From JAXGPP01 sp964436865 (GTDB taxonomy: Bacteria; Planctomycetota; Planctomycetia; Pirellulales; Thermoguttaceae), in NCBI GenBank assembly GCA_964436865.1, contig CAYTFK010000033.1, forward strand, positions 1 through 35,281: a DNA stretch of 35,281 bases. Reading direction: 5' to 3'. Made by a program: the position numbers and the translations under genes. A model generated the notes under the pieces. The model made no database searches. It was not told the origin of the DNA and worked only from the letters and a program-made list of their open reading frames with translations. This document shows, one piece after another, positions 16,638-24,222 of the stretch (positions within the stretch are counted from its first letter, which is position 1; each line of letters starts with the position of its first letter).

Positions 16638-17105
16638 ATGCTTCCAGCCACTGCAACTCGCGTTTCTGAAGCAACCGATGACCAAGTGAACGCCCAGATC
16701 TCCCAGGAAACGGAACGGAACGTCGCCTGTTGCGCGGCAGGCGGGGGACCGGCCATCCATCGACGGCTCGCGGAGTTGGACCGAGAATGGGACATCGAGC
16801 GGACCCTGGAATTGAACGCCGCCACCATCGGGCTCACCAGCCTGATTCTAGGAGCTACTGTCAACCGCAAATGGCTGCTGCTGACCGGCACGGTGCTGGC
16901 TTTCCTGACACAGCACGCCGTACAGGGCTGGTGTCCGCCGGTGCCGGTCTTCCGCCGACTCGGTTTCCGCACCGAGACCGAGATCAACGAGGAGCGATAC
17001 GCGCTGAAGGCATTGCGCGGCGATTTCCAGATGGCCGGCGACGGCAATCAATCGAGGAGTGATCGGGATAAAGTCACGACCGTCCTTGAGGCGGTCCGCC
17101 GTTAA
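16638..17105 (+). CDS. Small DUF2892/YgaP-like membrane protein
   Basis: A 155-residue protein. Residues about 38-130 carry the DUF2892-like (YgaP transmembrane) pattern: RRLAELDREWDIERTLELNA, two hydrophobic helices (ATIGLTSLILGATV and LLLTGTVLAFLTQHAV), then GWCPPVPVFRRLGFRTETEI and the end YALKALRGDF. This arrangement of two short membrane helices with a conserved GWCPP is common in planctomycetes and proteobacteria; its function is unknown. The frame is open from 16572, but ATG 16638 has a perfect GGAGGAG at 16627-16633. Its TAA ends at 17105, directly beside the first base of the convergent UdgX stop codon at 17106, leaving no space for a terminator. Confidence 0.85.
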   Translation: MLPATATRVSEATDDQVNAQISQETERNVACCAAGGGPAIHRRLAELDREWDIERTLELNAATIGLTSLILGATVNRKWLLLTGTVLAFLTQHAVQGWCPPVPVFRRLGFRTETEINEERYALKALRGDFQMAGDGNQSRSDRDKVTTVLEAVRR

Positions 17106-17722
17106 TCAATGGCCCAGCCTCTTTGCGACTGCGGCGATATCCGCAATGAAATCGGCCCGCATGCGATCGCGGGCCGATCTTTCTGGAGCGCGGAGGATTG
17201 CTGCCGGATGCCATGTGGCCATCGTCCAGTCGCACCATGGCGACCTGATCACCTCACCGCGATTCTGCGAGATGCGGAACTGCCGGCCCAGGAGCCATTG
17301 AGCAGCCGTCGCCCCCAGACACACGATCGCCTCGGTTTGATAGCCGCGAATTCGGCTTCGAGCCACGGGCGGCAGGCTGCCAATTCGCGCGAGCCGGGCT
17401 TCTTATGCAATCGCCGCTTGCCCGGCAGTTCCCACTTGAAATGCTTGACCGCATTCGTGATATAGACTTCGTCCCGTGGCAGTCCCACCTCGTTGAGCAC
17501 CTCGTCGAGCAACTTGCCGGCCGAACCGACGAACGGCCGGCCTTCCAAGTCTTCACGGTCTCCCGGTTGCTCGCCGACGAACACTGCACTCGCCGTCTGC
17601 GGTCCTTCGCCAAAAACGGTTTGTGTCGCATGCTCAAACAGATGGCAGCCTTGGCACCCGGCCGCGGCCTTCGTCAGTGACGCCAAGTCGAGAGTCTGCG
17701 GCAAGTAATCGGCGGCAGTCAT
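17106..17722 (-). pseudogene. udgX: UdgX-type uracil-DNA glycosylase, interrupted by a one-base frameshift
   Basis: The two parts together encode a ~205-residue UdgX, a family 4/5-related Fe-S uracil-DNA glycosylase that forms a covalent link to uracil-containing DNA. The first frame (17722 to about 17335) has CxxC at residues 23/26, motif A GEQPGDREDLEGRPFVG (50-66), the diagnostic loop KRRLH (102-106, His106 being the expected nucleophile) and ACRPWLEAEF. Near 17331-17335 one base is missing relative to the expected K-P-E-A-I sequence. The rest (EAIVCLGATAAQ, QFRISQNRG, TWHPAAILR) continues in another frame to 17106. Without a shift, the first frame runs on nonsensically to 17249. The start at 17722 begins at the domain; the frame is open to 17935. 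It is 82 bases downstream of the DksA-like gene. The frameshift could be an assembly error or a genuine lesion. Confidence 0.85.
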
Positions 17723-17804
17723 CGGTCGATGTCCGGACCTGACCGAGCAACACTCGCGGGACTTACGACCATCCCGCAGACCAAAAGGCCGGCTGCAGAC
17801 TCGG

Positions 17805-18188
17805 TCAGACGAGTTCCTCATCTTCCGCCCCGTCGCGCTCGTGTTGCGCCGCACACTCCACGCAATAGGGGGTGAAAGGCATGAAGTCCAGCCGCTCGCG
17901 ATTGATTTCTCGTTCGCACTCCTCGCAGACTCCAAATTGCCCCTCTTCGATCCGGCGCAAGGCGGCGTCGGCTTGACTCAGGATGTTCTCCTGGGTCTGG
18001 GTGAGAGCCGTTTCACGGATCAGCCCTTCGCTGTCATTGTCGCCAATATGTCCCGGAACGTTTGACAGTTCACCGGGTCGCGAGATGATCTGCTGGATGC
18101 TTTCAACCTGCTGGTCGATATCGCTGCTCAGCCGGGCACGCAATTGCAGCAACCGGCTCCGGTAGCGTTCGGTATCCGCGGCATTCAT
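17805..18188 (-). CDS. DksA/TraR family zinc-finger transcriptional regulator
   Basis: A 127-residue protein. Residues 1-85 form a helical hairpin or coiled coil (RYRSRLLQLRARLSSDIDQQ, then ENILSQADAALRRIEEGQFG). A C4 zinc finger follows (CEEC at 88-91, YCVEC with Cys109 and Cys112), and the RLDFMPFTPYC segment is diagnostic of DksA/TraR proteins. These bind the RNA polymerase secondary channel and modulate initiation, often with ppGpp. The frame continues upstream to 18509, but ATG 18188 has a GGGGAG site about 8 bases before it and begins at the coiled coil. It sits between the phosphoribosyltransferase and UdgX genes on the same strand. The acidic Asp pair at the hairpin tip, used by true DksA, cannot be assigned with confidence here. 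Confidence 0.92.
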   Translation of the reverse strand: MNAADTERYRSRLLQLRARLSSDIDQQVESIQQIISRPGELSNVPGHIGDNDSEGLIRETALTQTQENILSQADAALRRIEEGQFGVCEECEREINRERLDFMPFTPYCVECAAQHERDGAEDEELV

Positions 18189-18246
18189 GACATGTTCTCC
18201 CCGGTCGGTCGAGAGACACCGTCGTCGGCCTATCCCCGCCAACCTC

Positions 18247-18894
18247 CTATGGGCGTCGTTGTTCCTCATCGAGGCGGAGCAACTCTTGGACCTCTTCATC
18301 GCTTGTTTGGCAGAAATCGTCATACCACTGTCCGACGCCCCCCAAGTTCCTGGCCACCATGACAGCCACGATGTCGTCGGCAAGGCCGCGAATGCGCTCG
18401 ATCGTCTGTGCGGCGGCCACCGGTACGGCCACCACCAGCCGTGCGGGCCGGTGCACACGAACCGCCTGTAGAGCGGCCAACATGCTCGCTCCGGTCGCCA
18501 GCCCGTCATCGATCAGGATCACAACTCGATCCGTGGCGCTGAAACGCGCACGATTGCCGCGACAGGCTCGCTCACGACGGTTCAGTTCGTCACGCTCGCG
18601 GTTGATGGCGGCTGCGAAGATCTGGTCCGAGAGGGCCAGCCCCCGAATCACTTCGTCGTTGCGAACCACAATACCTCCGCTGGCAATAGCGCCCATGGCC
18701 AACTCTTCCCGCCCGGGCACCCCCAGTTTGCGGACGATGAACACGTCGAGCGGCGCGGCAAGCGCCTGAGCAACTTCGAAGGCAACCGGCACACCGCCGC
18801 GAGGCAAGCCGAGCACAAGAAGGTTCGGCAGCCCTCGATACTCGGCGAGCTTCTCCGCCAGTCTTCGGCCGGCGTCTCGTCGGTCCTGGAACAT
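18247..18894 (-). CDS. Phosphoribosyltransferase family protein
   Basis: A 215-residue protein of the type I PRTase fold. The PRPP-binding motif VVILIDDGLATGASM lies near residues 119-133, with the acidic pair DD and TGAS loop intact. The N-terminus (FQDRRDAGRRLAEKL, LVLGLPRGGVPVAFEVA, LDVFIVRKLGVPG) matches the 'predicted phosphoribosyltransferase' group often found beside dienelactone-hydrolase-like or stress genes in bacteria. The true substrate base is not known. The frame opens at 18924, but ATG 18894 avoids overlap with the helicase stop (18900) and begins at the conserved FxDR segment. It is five bases downstream of the helicase gene, indicating cotranscription, and 58 bases upstream of the DksA-like gene. 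Confidence 0.88.
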   Translation of the reverse strand: MFQDRRDAGRRLAEKLAEYRGLPNLLVLGLPRGGVPVAFEVAQALAAPLDVFIVRKLGVPGREELAMGAIASGGIVVRNDEVIRGLALSDQIFAAAINRERDELNRRERACRGNRARFSATDRVVILIDDGLATGASMLAALQAVRVHRPARLVVAVPVAAAQTIERIRGLADDIVAVMVARNLGGVGQWYDDFCQTSDEEVQELLRLDEEQRRP

Positions 18895-18899
18895 GATCG

Positions 18900-21059
18900 T
18901 CACCCGTTCAACTCTTGCTCCCACACGGTGCCGTAGCCGCCGATTTCCTCGAAATATTCTAGAAGCCGCCGATAGAACGGATGCGATGCCAGAGTGGCAC
19001 TGTCGCCGATCACGATCAGCTTGCGGCGGGCTCGTGTCAGAGCCACATTGGTGCGGCGGATGTCGGCCAAGAATCCGATTTCGCCGGCCGGATTGGAGCG
19101 TACCAGCGAAAAAACGACCGCTTCCTTCTCGCGTCCCTGGAAGCCGTCGACGCTGTCAATCTCGAGCCCCGGCGCGTCGAACATCTCGCGGAGCAGCCGT
19201 ACCTGGGCTGCATACGGAGCAATCACCGCCACATCGGCTGCCGCCACGCCGGCCGTCAGAAGATGCCGGACTTTCACGGCGACAAGCTCCGCTTCCTGTC
19301 GGTTAAATCGGCTTTCTCCCTCAGGCTCCAATTCCTCATCGTAGCCGGCTCCCGCCGTGTCGATGAATTCGACCGGCCGTTCGGTGAGCGGATCACTGGT
19401 CACGCCCGGTAAGTCAATGAGGCGATGGGCGGCGACGGAATCGTCGGCCACCAATTCATCGTCATAGAATTCCCGCGAAGAGAATCGCATGATCGCCTCG
19501 TGCATGCGGTACTGGATCGTGAGGCGGCGGATGATCTGGCTGCCGTACCGGCCGGCCAGTCGTTCGAAAAGGCTGGTGCCGAATCCTTGGGCCGCCGCCT
19601 CCGGACTGACGATGGTGGGCGGCAGTTGGCAGTGATCGCCGACCAGAACTACTCGTTCCGAACGCAGGATCGGGATCCACGAGCCGGGTTCGGTGCTCTG
19701 GCAGGCCTCGTCGATGACCGCCAGGTCAAAGCGCCTCGGTCCGATCACGTCGCTGTCGATTCCCGTAGTGGTGGCGCAGAGCACTTCGGCATTATCAAGG
19801 ATGTGCTCGACCGCCTGTGCTTCCAGCCGCCGGGCATCGGCGAGAAGCTGGCGGGCTTCGTCGCGGGCCTCCCGCCGCTCGCCTGGCTGCGGTTTGGCCC
19901 GGGTGGTGCGACTGGCCTTGCGAAACAGCCCCATGGCCTCCTTGACCAGCCGCCGCGCCAGCCGCACATCATCGTGCCCCTCCACGAGCAGATCGAGCGT
20001 ATGGGCACGGAGTTCCGGCAGCACGCGGGCCGGGTGGCCGAGGCGCACGGCCTTCACCCCGATGTTCAGGAGCCGCTCGAAGACGTTGTCGACGGCCAGA
20101 TTGCTGGGGGCTGTTGCCAGCACCCGCTGCCCCGAGGCAACGGCCCGGCAAATGAGTTCCACCGCGGCGGTGGTCTTGCCCGTACCCGGCGGTCCCTGGA
20201 TGAGCGCGACATCTTCCGCCGCGAGCGCAAATGCCACCGCCTCGCGCTGCACCTCGTTGAGCCGAATTCCACGTGCTGAAAGACTCCCCGAACAGTCCGA
20301 CACGCCCGGAGAGAACCTTGGCGAACGTTCGCCGAGCATGATGTCGCGGAGTTCGGCCAAGCGTTCTCCCCGGGCAAGCCTTGCTCTGTCGAGAGCTGCA
20401 CGCTGTCGCTCGACGGCCACCTCATCGTGCGCGAGGTCCAGCCGCCAGCTTGGATGCTCGTCGAGATCGGCCGGGATCGAATTGAGGGCCACGTGCACGG
20501 AGCGCTCCCCGCGCTCACTCACGACGCCGCGGAACCCATCGTGTTTCTTGACGCCTTCGGGCGACAACAGCACCGGACTGCCTGAGCCGAGCCGCGTCCA
20601 TGGGAACGGCCCCCGATCGCGCCGACGCAGTGCGAGCACATATCGGCCGCCCAGGCCCGGTTCGCCGTCTACCGCCGTCAGGTGGACCAAGGCGTCGCCC
20701 AGCGCTTCGCTCTCGCCGGGCGAAATGACCCGCGAACGCTGGAGGATGCGCTCGGCTTCGGCTCGACTTTCCAGGTCCAGGAGGCGACGAAGCTGCTGGA
20801 AGTGATCGCCATCGATGCCGGCAGAAGCAGCCGGTCCTGACGTCCACGCCCGAACCCGGCCCTGGCCGAGCAGGGCGCCGTCGAGTGCTTTGACCACCCG
20901 CAACTCCCAGCCATCGGGAATTTCGACGGTCGCCCGGCGGCCGCCAAGTTCGATGCGGCCGACCTGCCGCCGCTCCAATCCGGCTGAGCCGGAGAGCAAA
21001 TCAAGGATCTCGGATCTTGAGACCCGTCGCGGCAGAGGTTCCAGGTAAACGAGCGCCAT
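18900..21059 (-). CDS. Upf1/IGHMBP2-like superfamily I helicase with N-terminal DbpA-like RNA-binding domain
   Basis: A 719-residue SF1B-type helicase. Residues about 1-72 (VYLEPLPRRVSRSEILDLL, RRQVGRIELGGRRATVEIP, VVKALDGALLGQGRVRA) match the C-terminal RNA-binding domain of DEAD-box protein DbpA, here placed N-terminally. The helicase core has Walker A QGPPGTGKTT (288-297), Ia ATAPSNLAVDN, II LAVIDEACQST, III VLVGDHCQLPPT, IV IQYRMHEAIM, V SVDGFQGREKEAVVFS and VI RRTNVALTRARRKLIVIGD. These are hallmarks of the Upf1/SMUBP2 group, which moves 5'-3' on RNA or DNA. The ATG has AGGAG at 21066-21070. It leads a four-gene minus-strand unit (phosphoribosyltransferase, DksA-like, UdgX). Action on RNA or ribosomal RNA is an inference from the extra domain. 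Confidence 0.9.
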   Translation of the reverse strand: MALVYLEPLPRRVSRSEILDLLSGSAGLERRQVGRIELGGRRATVEIPDGWELRVVKALDGALLGQGRVRAWTSGPAASAGIDGDHFQQLRRLLDLESRAEAERILQRSRVISPGESEALGDALVHLTAVDGEPGLGGRYVLALRRRDRGPFPWTRLGSGSPVLLSPEGVKKHDGFRGVVSERGERSVHVALNSIPADLDEHPSWRLDLAHDEVAVERQRAALDRARLARGERLAELRDIMLGERSPRFSPGVSDCSGSLSARGIRLNEVQREAVAFALAAEDVALIQGPPGTGKTTAAVELICRAVASGQRVLATAPSNLAVDNVFERLLNIGVKAVRLGHPARVLPELRAHTLDLLVEGHDDVRLARRLVKEAMGLFRKASRTTRAKPQPGERREARDEARQLLADARRLEAQAVEHILDNAEVLCATTTGIDSDVIGPRRFDLAVIDEACQSTEPGSWIPILRSERVVLVGDHCQLPPTIVSPEAAAQGFGTSLFERLAGRYGSQIIRRLTIQYRMHEAIMRFSSREFYDDELVADDSVAAHRLIDLPGVTSDPLTERPVEFIDTAGAGYDEELEPEGESRFNRQEAELVAVKVRHLLTAGVAAADVAVIAPYAAQVRLLREMFDAPGLEIDSVDGFQGREKEAVVFSLVRSNPAGEIGFLADIRRTNVALTRARRKLIVIGDSATLASHPFYRRLLEYFEEIGGYGTVWEQELNG

Positions 21060-21216
21060 AAAGACTCCTGAGTCACGTCACGCCGGAAGCGCGATTGTAA
21101 CACCTGGCCATCGCGAGGTAACCGGCCACAGGCATCTGGAATCGCCACCGGCGGCCTGATACGCTGGAATCGGTTGCGGGTCGGCAGTCCTGTCGTGGAG
21201 TCATCAGGGGGGAACG

Positions 21217-22515
21217 ATGAAAGCATCGCATTTGAGCGGGAGAGTCACACGCAGACGTTTCGTTCAGGCCTCGGCCCTGGCCGTCGCGGCGCCGGCCTTG
21301 GTACCGAGATCGGCGTCGGCCGGCGGTGCGGACACATCGCCCGGCGAGCAGATTGCGGTAGGAGTGATCGGCGTCGGGAAGATGGCGAACGACTACCACC
21401 TGCCGAGCCTGCTGGCGATGACCGATTCGCGGATCCTCGCGGTGTGCGACGTCGACACGACGCGTCGCGAGCACGCGAAACGCCGCGTCGACGAGAAGTA
21501 CAACAATCAGGATTGCGCCGTCTGCACCGACTTCCGCCAGATCATCGACCGCCAGGACATCGACGCCGTTCTCATCGCCACACCCGACCACTGGCACGCG
21601 ATTCCTGCCATCATGGCCTGCCTGGCCGGCAAGGACGTCTACTGCGAGAAGCCGCTCACGCTGACGATCCTCGAGGCGAAGCGGTGCATCGATGCCGCAC
21701 GGAAGCACCAGCGCGTGTTCCAGACCGGGAGCCAGCAGCGCTCGAGCGTGTTCGGCCCGTTCCGGCAGGCGTGCGAGATCATCCGCAGCGGGCGGCTTGG
21801 CCAGATCAAGACGGTCCACGTCGGCGTCGGCGGCCCGAGCCGGCCCTGCGATCTGCCCGAAGAGTCCCTGGAGCCGGGTTTGGACTGGGATCTGTGGCTG
21901 GGCCAGGCGCCGGCGCGTCCTTATCACTCGTCACTGAGCCCGCGGGGCGTACACAATCACTTTCCCGCGTGGCGGGCGTACCGCGAGTACTCTGGCGGCG
22001 GCCTCACCGATATGGGCGCGCACCATTACGACATCGCGCAATGGTGCCTGGCGATGGATAAATCAGGGCCGGTTGAAGTCCACCCTCCCGTTGATGCAAA
22101 TGCCAATGAAGGCGCGAAGCACGTCTATGCCAATAGCGTCGAGATGTATCATGGCGGCCCGCAGGGGTGCACCTTCGAGGGCACCGCTGGCAAGCTCCAC
22201 ATCGGCCGCGGCGTACTCGAAAGCTGGCCCCCGAGCATCGTCGAAGAGCCGCTTGGACCCGACGAGGTCCACCTGCCTCCGTCGCCGGGGCACCACCGCA
22301 ACTGGCTGGACGCAATCCGCAGCCGTGCGCAACCGGTGGCCGACGTTGAAGTTGGCGCCCGGTCGGTAACCGTGTGCCATCTGGCGAATCTCGCCTACTG
22401 GCACCGTCGCCCTTTGCGCTGGGATCCTCAGGCGTGGCAGTTCGTCGGCAGCGAAGAAGACCGGCAACTCATCGATCGCCCCCGCCGCGATCCGTGGCAA
22501 TTGCCGGAGGTGTAG
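21217..22515 (+). CDS. Tat-exported Gfo/Idh/MocA family oxidoreductase (second copy)
   Basis: A 432-residue NAD(P)-dependent oxidoreductase with a twin-arginine signal (TRRRFVQ, 11-17) and Ala-rich h-region ending near SASA (35). The Rossmann motif is GVIGVGKMAND (49-59), and EKP lies at 144-146 in YCEKPLTLT. The active-site region HYDIAQWCL (His and Asp spaced as in family members) follows GGGLTDMGAH. It shares the overall plan of the enzyme at 5577-6923 but is clearly divergent, so the two are paralogues rather than a recent duplication. A GGGGGGA site lies just before the ATG. It is a single-gene unit, divergent from the helicase and convergent with the porin gene across a terminator. The substrate is unknown. 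Confidence 0.93.
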   Translation: MKASHLSGRVTRRRFVQASALAVAAPALVPRSASAGGADTSPGEQIAVGVIGVGKMANDYHLPSLLAMTDSRILAVCDVDTTRREHAKRRVDEKYNNQDCAVCTDFRQIIDRQDIDAVLIATPDHWHAIPAIMACLAGKDVYCEKPLTLTILEAKRCIDAARKHQRVFQTGSQQRSSVFGPFRQACEIIRSGRLGQIKTVHVGVGGPSRPCDLPEESLEPGLDWDLWLGQAPARPYHSSLSPRGVHNHFPAWRAYREYSGGGLTDMGAHHYDIAQWCLAMDKSGPVEVHPPVDANANEGAKHVYANSVEMYHGGPQGCTFEGTAGKLHIGRGVLESWPPSIVEEPLGPDEVHLPPSPGHHRNWLDAIRSRAQPVADVEVGARSVTVCHLANLAYWHRRPLRWDPQAWQFVGSEEDRQLIDRPRRDPWQLPEV

Positions 22516-22520
22516 CCGCC

Positions 22521-22553
22521 AAAAACGGGGCCGGTCGCTTTCGCGCCGGCCCC
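22521..22553 (-). terminator. Intrinsic terminator for the porin gene
   Basis: On the minus strand an 8-bp GC-only stem (plus-strand arms GGGGCCGG at 22527-22534 and CCGGCCCC at 22546-22553) with an 11-base loop is followed by G and five Ts (plus-strand A-run 22521-22525). It starts 23 bases after the porin stop and lies 5 bases from the convergent oxidoreductase stop, so it may work on both strands but has its T-run only for the minus strand. Confidence 0.8.
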
Positions 22554-22576
22554 TCCGAGTGACACCCACCGGCCGC

Positions 22577-23926
22577 TCAGAATGTGAAAATCATGTCCAT
22601 GGCGACGAGGAACTGATCGTCGTCGTTGCCGTTGTCGAACGGCAGTTCGCCCGCGAGGTTGGTCGTTCCTTCGTACCAGTCCCAGCGCACTTCCGGCCGG
22701 AGAACCAGATTCGGGCAGGGCCGGTAATTGAGGCCGAGGCTGATGTCGTAGAAGTTGCCGGCAAATCCCGGCAGGCCCAACCAGCCCTTGTCGGAACCGA
22801 TGTAATTGCCGACGCCGCCGATCCGCGAGCCGTCGTCGTCGCGGACCCATTCAGCCCGCGCTCCGGCCGACCACTTGTCGTTGATCTTGTAGGTAAGCCA
22901 CTGGCACACGCCGTACCACTCGGCATCGTCCCCTGCGGTCCGCAGCGAGCCGTCGTCTTCGAAGCCCAGGTTGTGCTGCAGGGCATACGTGAGGTTCGGT
23001 CCCAGTTGTTGCGAGAAGACGAGGATGTAGGTGGTGCGGTTGTTGAGACCGGCAGTGTCCTGCGCACCGGTGTCGACCATCATCGACAGCGTGGTCGCCT
23101 TGTCGTCGCTCTTCCACCGCAACCCGCCCAGGTAGTCCATCTCTTCGTTGTTGTCTTCAAACATCATCCAGCCGCGGTGGAATCCGTTGACCAGCGTCCA
23201 GTTGTCGTTGAGCTGGTATTCCGCCTGCAGGCCGGTGACCAGAAGCGGATCGAAATAGCCCGCCATCAAGTAGCAGTGCGAGTAGAAGAAATTCCCGACT
23301 GCCGGAATGACTTCATAGCTCAGCAGCGTAGCAAAGTGGCCCATCTTCACCGTCAGGTCGTTAACGGCCACCTCCATGTAGAACTGCGGGAAGACCCAGC
23401 CGTAGAAGTTGTCCTGGCTGTTGACGTGGTCCTCCAGGCCGGGCACCATGCCATATCGCCAGTCGGTGCCGTAGACGAGGTCGACGCGTCCGCCCAGGTC
23501 CCAGCCGCAGCCGTCGGTCTTCGTCGGCTTGACGAAGTACAGCCACGCCTGGTTCATCTGGTACTCGCCGTCGCGGTCGTTGATCGGCACCGGTCCGTTG
23601 AAGCCGTCTGATGGATCGACGGCGTTGTAGGTGATGCCCTGCTGCACCCAGCCTCCCATGTCGATTCCCAGGCTGTCGAACAGACGCGGCTGCGGAAGCT
23701 GCCAGGGTTGCGGTCCGGGCGGCGGCGCCTCCATCACAGGGCTGACTTCCGGCGGACCGATTGGAATTTCAGCGAGCGGCGCCGCAACTCCCGGTTCACG
23801 CGCTGCTTCGGCGCTTTGTTGGGGTTCAGGACTGACGACCGGGCCAAGCAACTCCTGCCCAGCGACGGCAGCGACCGTACCGGCCGCCAGGCACCACACA
23901 CTCACTGCAATCGCTATCCGCCGCAT
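22577..23926 (-). CDS. Outer-membrane beta-barrel porin (BBP2/OmpL-like)
   Basis: A 449-residue outer-membrane protein. A signal peptide (1-22, ending near AVA) is followed by a Pro/Glu-rich linker to about residue 80. The rest is a beta-barrel of alternating amphipathic strands with aromatic girdles. The segments GGWVQQGITYNA, PTKTDGCGWDLGGRVDLVYGTD, FPQFYMEVAVNDLTVKMGHF and the C-terminal VAMDMIFTF, ending in Phe, are typical of putative beta-barrel porin-2 (PF07642), which is common in planctomycetes. The frame extends to 24058, but ATG 23926 has a GGAGGAG site and yields a proper signal peptide. It is followed by a strong terminator. The transported solute is unknown; its gene is downstream of the FAD-oxidoreductase gene with a 296-base gap, so separate transcription is likely. 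Confidence 0.88.
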   Translation of the reverse strand: MRRIAIAVSVWCLAAGTVAAVAGQELLGPVVSPEPQQSAEAAREPGVAAPLAEIPIGPPEVSPVMEAPPPGPQPWQLPQPRLFDSLGIDMGGWVQQGITYNAVDPSDGFNGPVPINDRDGEYQMNQAWLYFVKPTKTDGCGWDLGGRVDLVYGTDWRYGMVPGLEDHVNSQDNFYGWVFPQFYMEVAVNDLTVKMGHFATLLSYEVIPAVGNFFYSHCYLMAGYFDPLLVTGLQAEYQLNDNWTLVNGFHRGWMMFEDNNEEMDYLGGLRWKSDDKATTLSMMVDTGAQDTAGLNNRTTYILVFSQQLGPNLTYALQHNLGFEDDGSLRTAGDDAEWYGVCQWLTYKINDKWSAGARAEWVRDDDGSRIGGVGNYIGSDKGWLGLPGFAGNFYDISLGLNYRPCPNLVLRPEVRWDWYEGTTNLAGELPFDNGNDDDQFLVAMDMIFTF

Positions 23927-24222
23927 ATCCGTCTCCTCCGTTGTTTCCGGTCGAACCTTGGCCGACCGCGTTCCGACGCTCGGGTGCGAGGTTCCATCCC
24001 AGTCGAGGCTCAATAGTCCAATCCCCGGATGGATATCGGACGATCCTCGAGCGACCATTGATGCGCGTCGCCGACATCGGCCCGATTAACGGCACCGATC
24101 TGCCTGCACGGTTCGCGTCGTGAAGCCTGCGGAGAATCTGCCGGTGGCAGCGAAACGGGCCGAGTTGCCGCACGTTGCTCCGGTCGGCCCTCGCCACCGT
24201 CCGCAATCGGAACTGCGGGCGA
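23927..24222. other. Intergenic region upstream of the porin gene
   Basis: This 296-base stretch separates the FAD-oxidoreductase stop (24223) from the porin start, both read on the minus strand. It should hold the porin promoter, but I see no confident -35/-10 pair, riboswitch or small gene. The porin ribosome-binding site is at its left end (CTCCTCC on the plus strand, 23932-23938). Confidence 0.4.

Noticed and set aside
19693..20805. A 370-codon Ser/Arg-rich plus-strand frame opposite the Upf1-like helicase
   Set aside because: Antisense shadow: it has no domain pattern and lies entirely inside a well-supported gene.
22559..23611. A 350-codon plus-strand frame opposite the porin gene
   Set aside because: Antisense shadow; the porin strand carries a signal peptide, ribosome-binding site and terminator.
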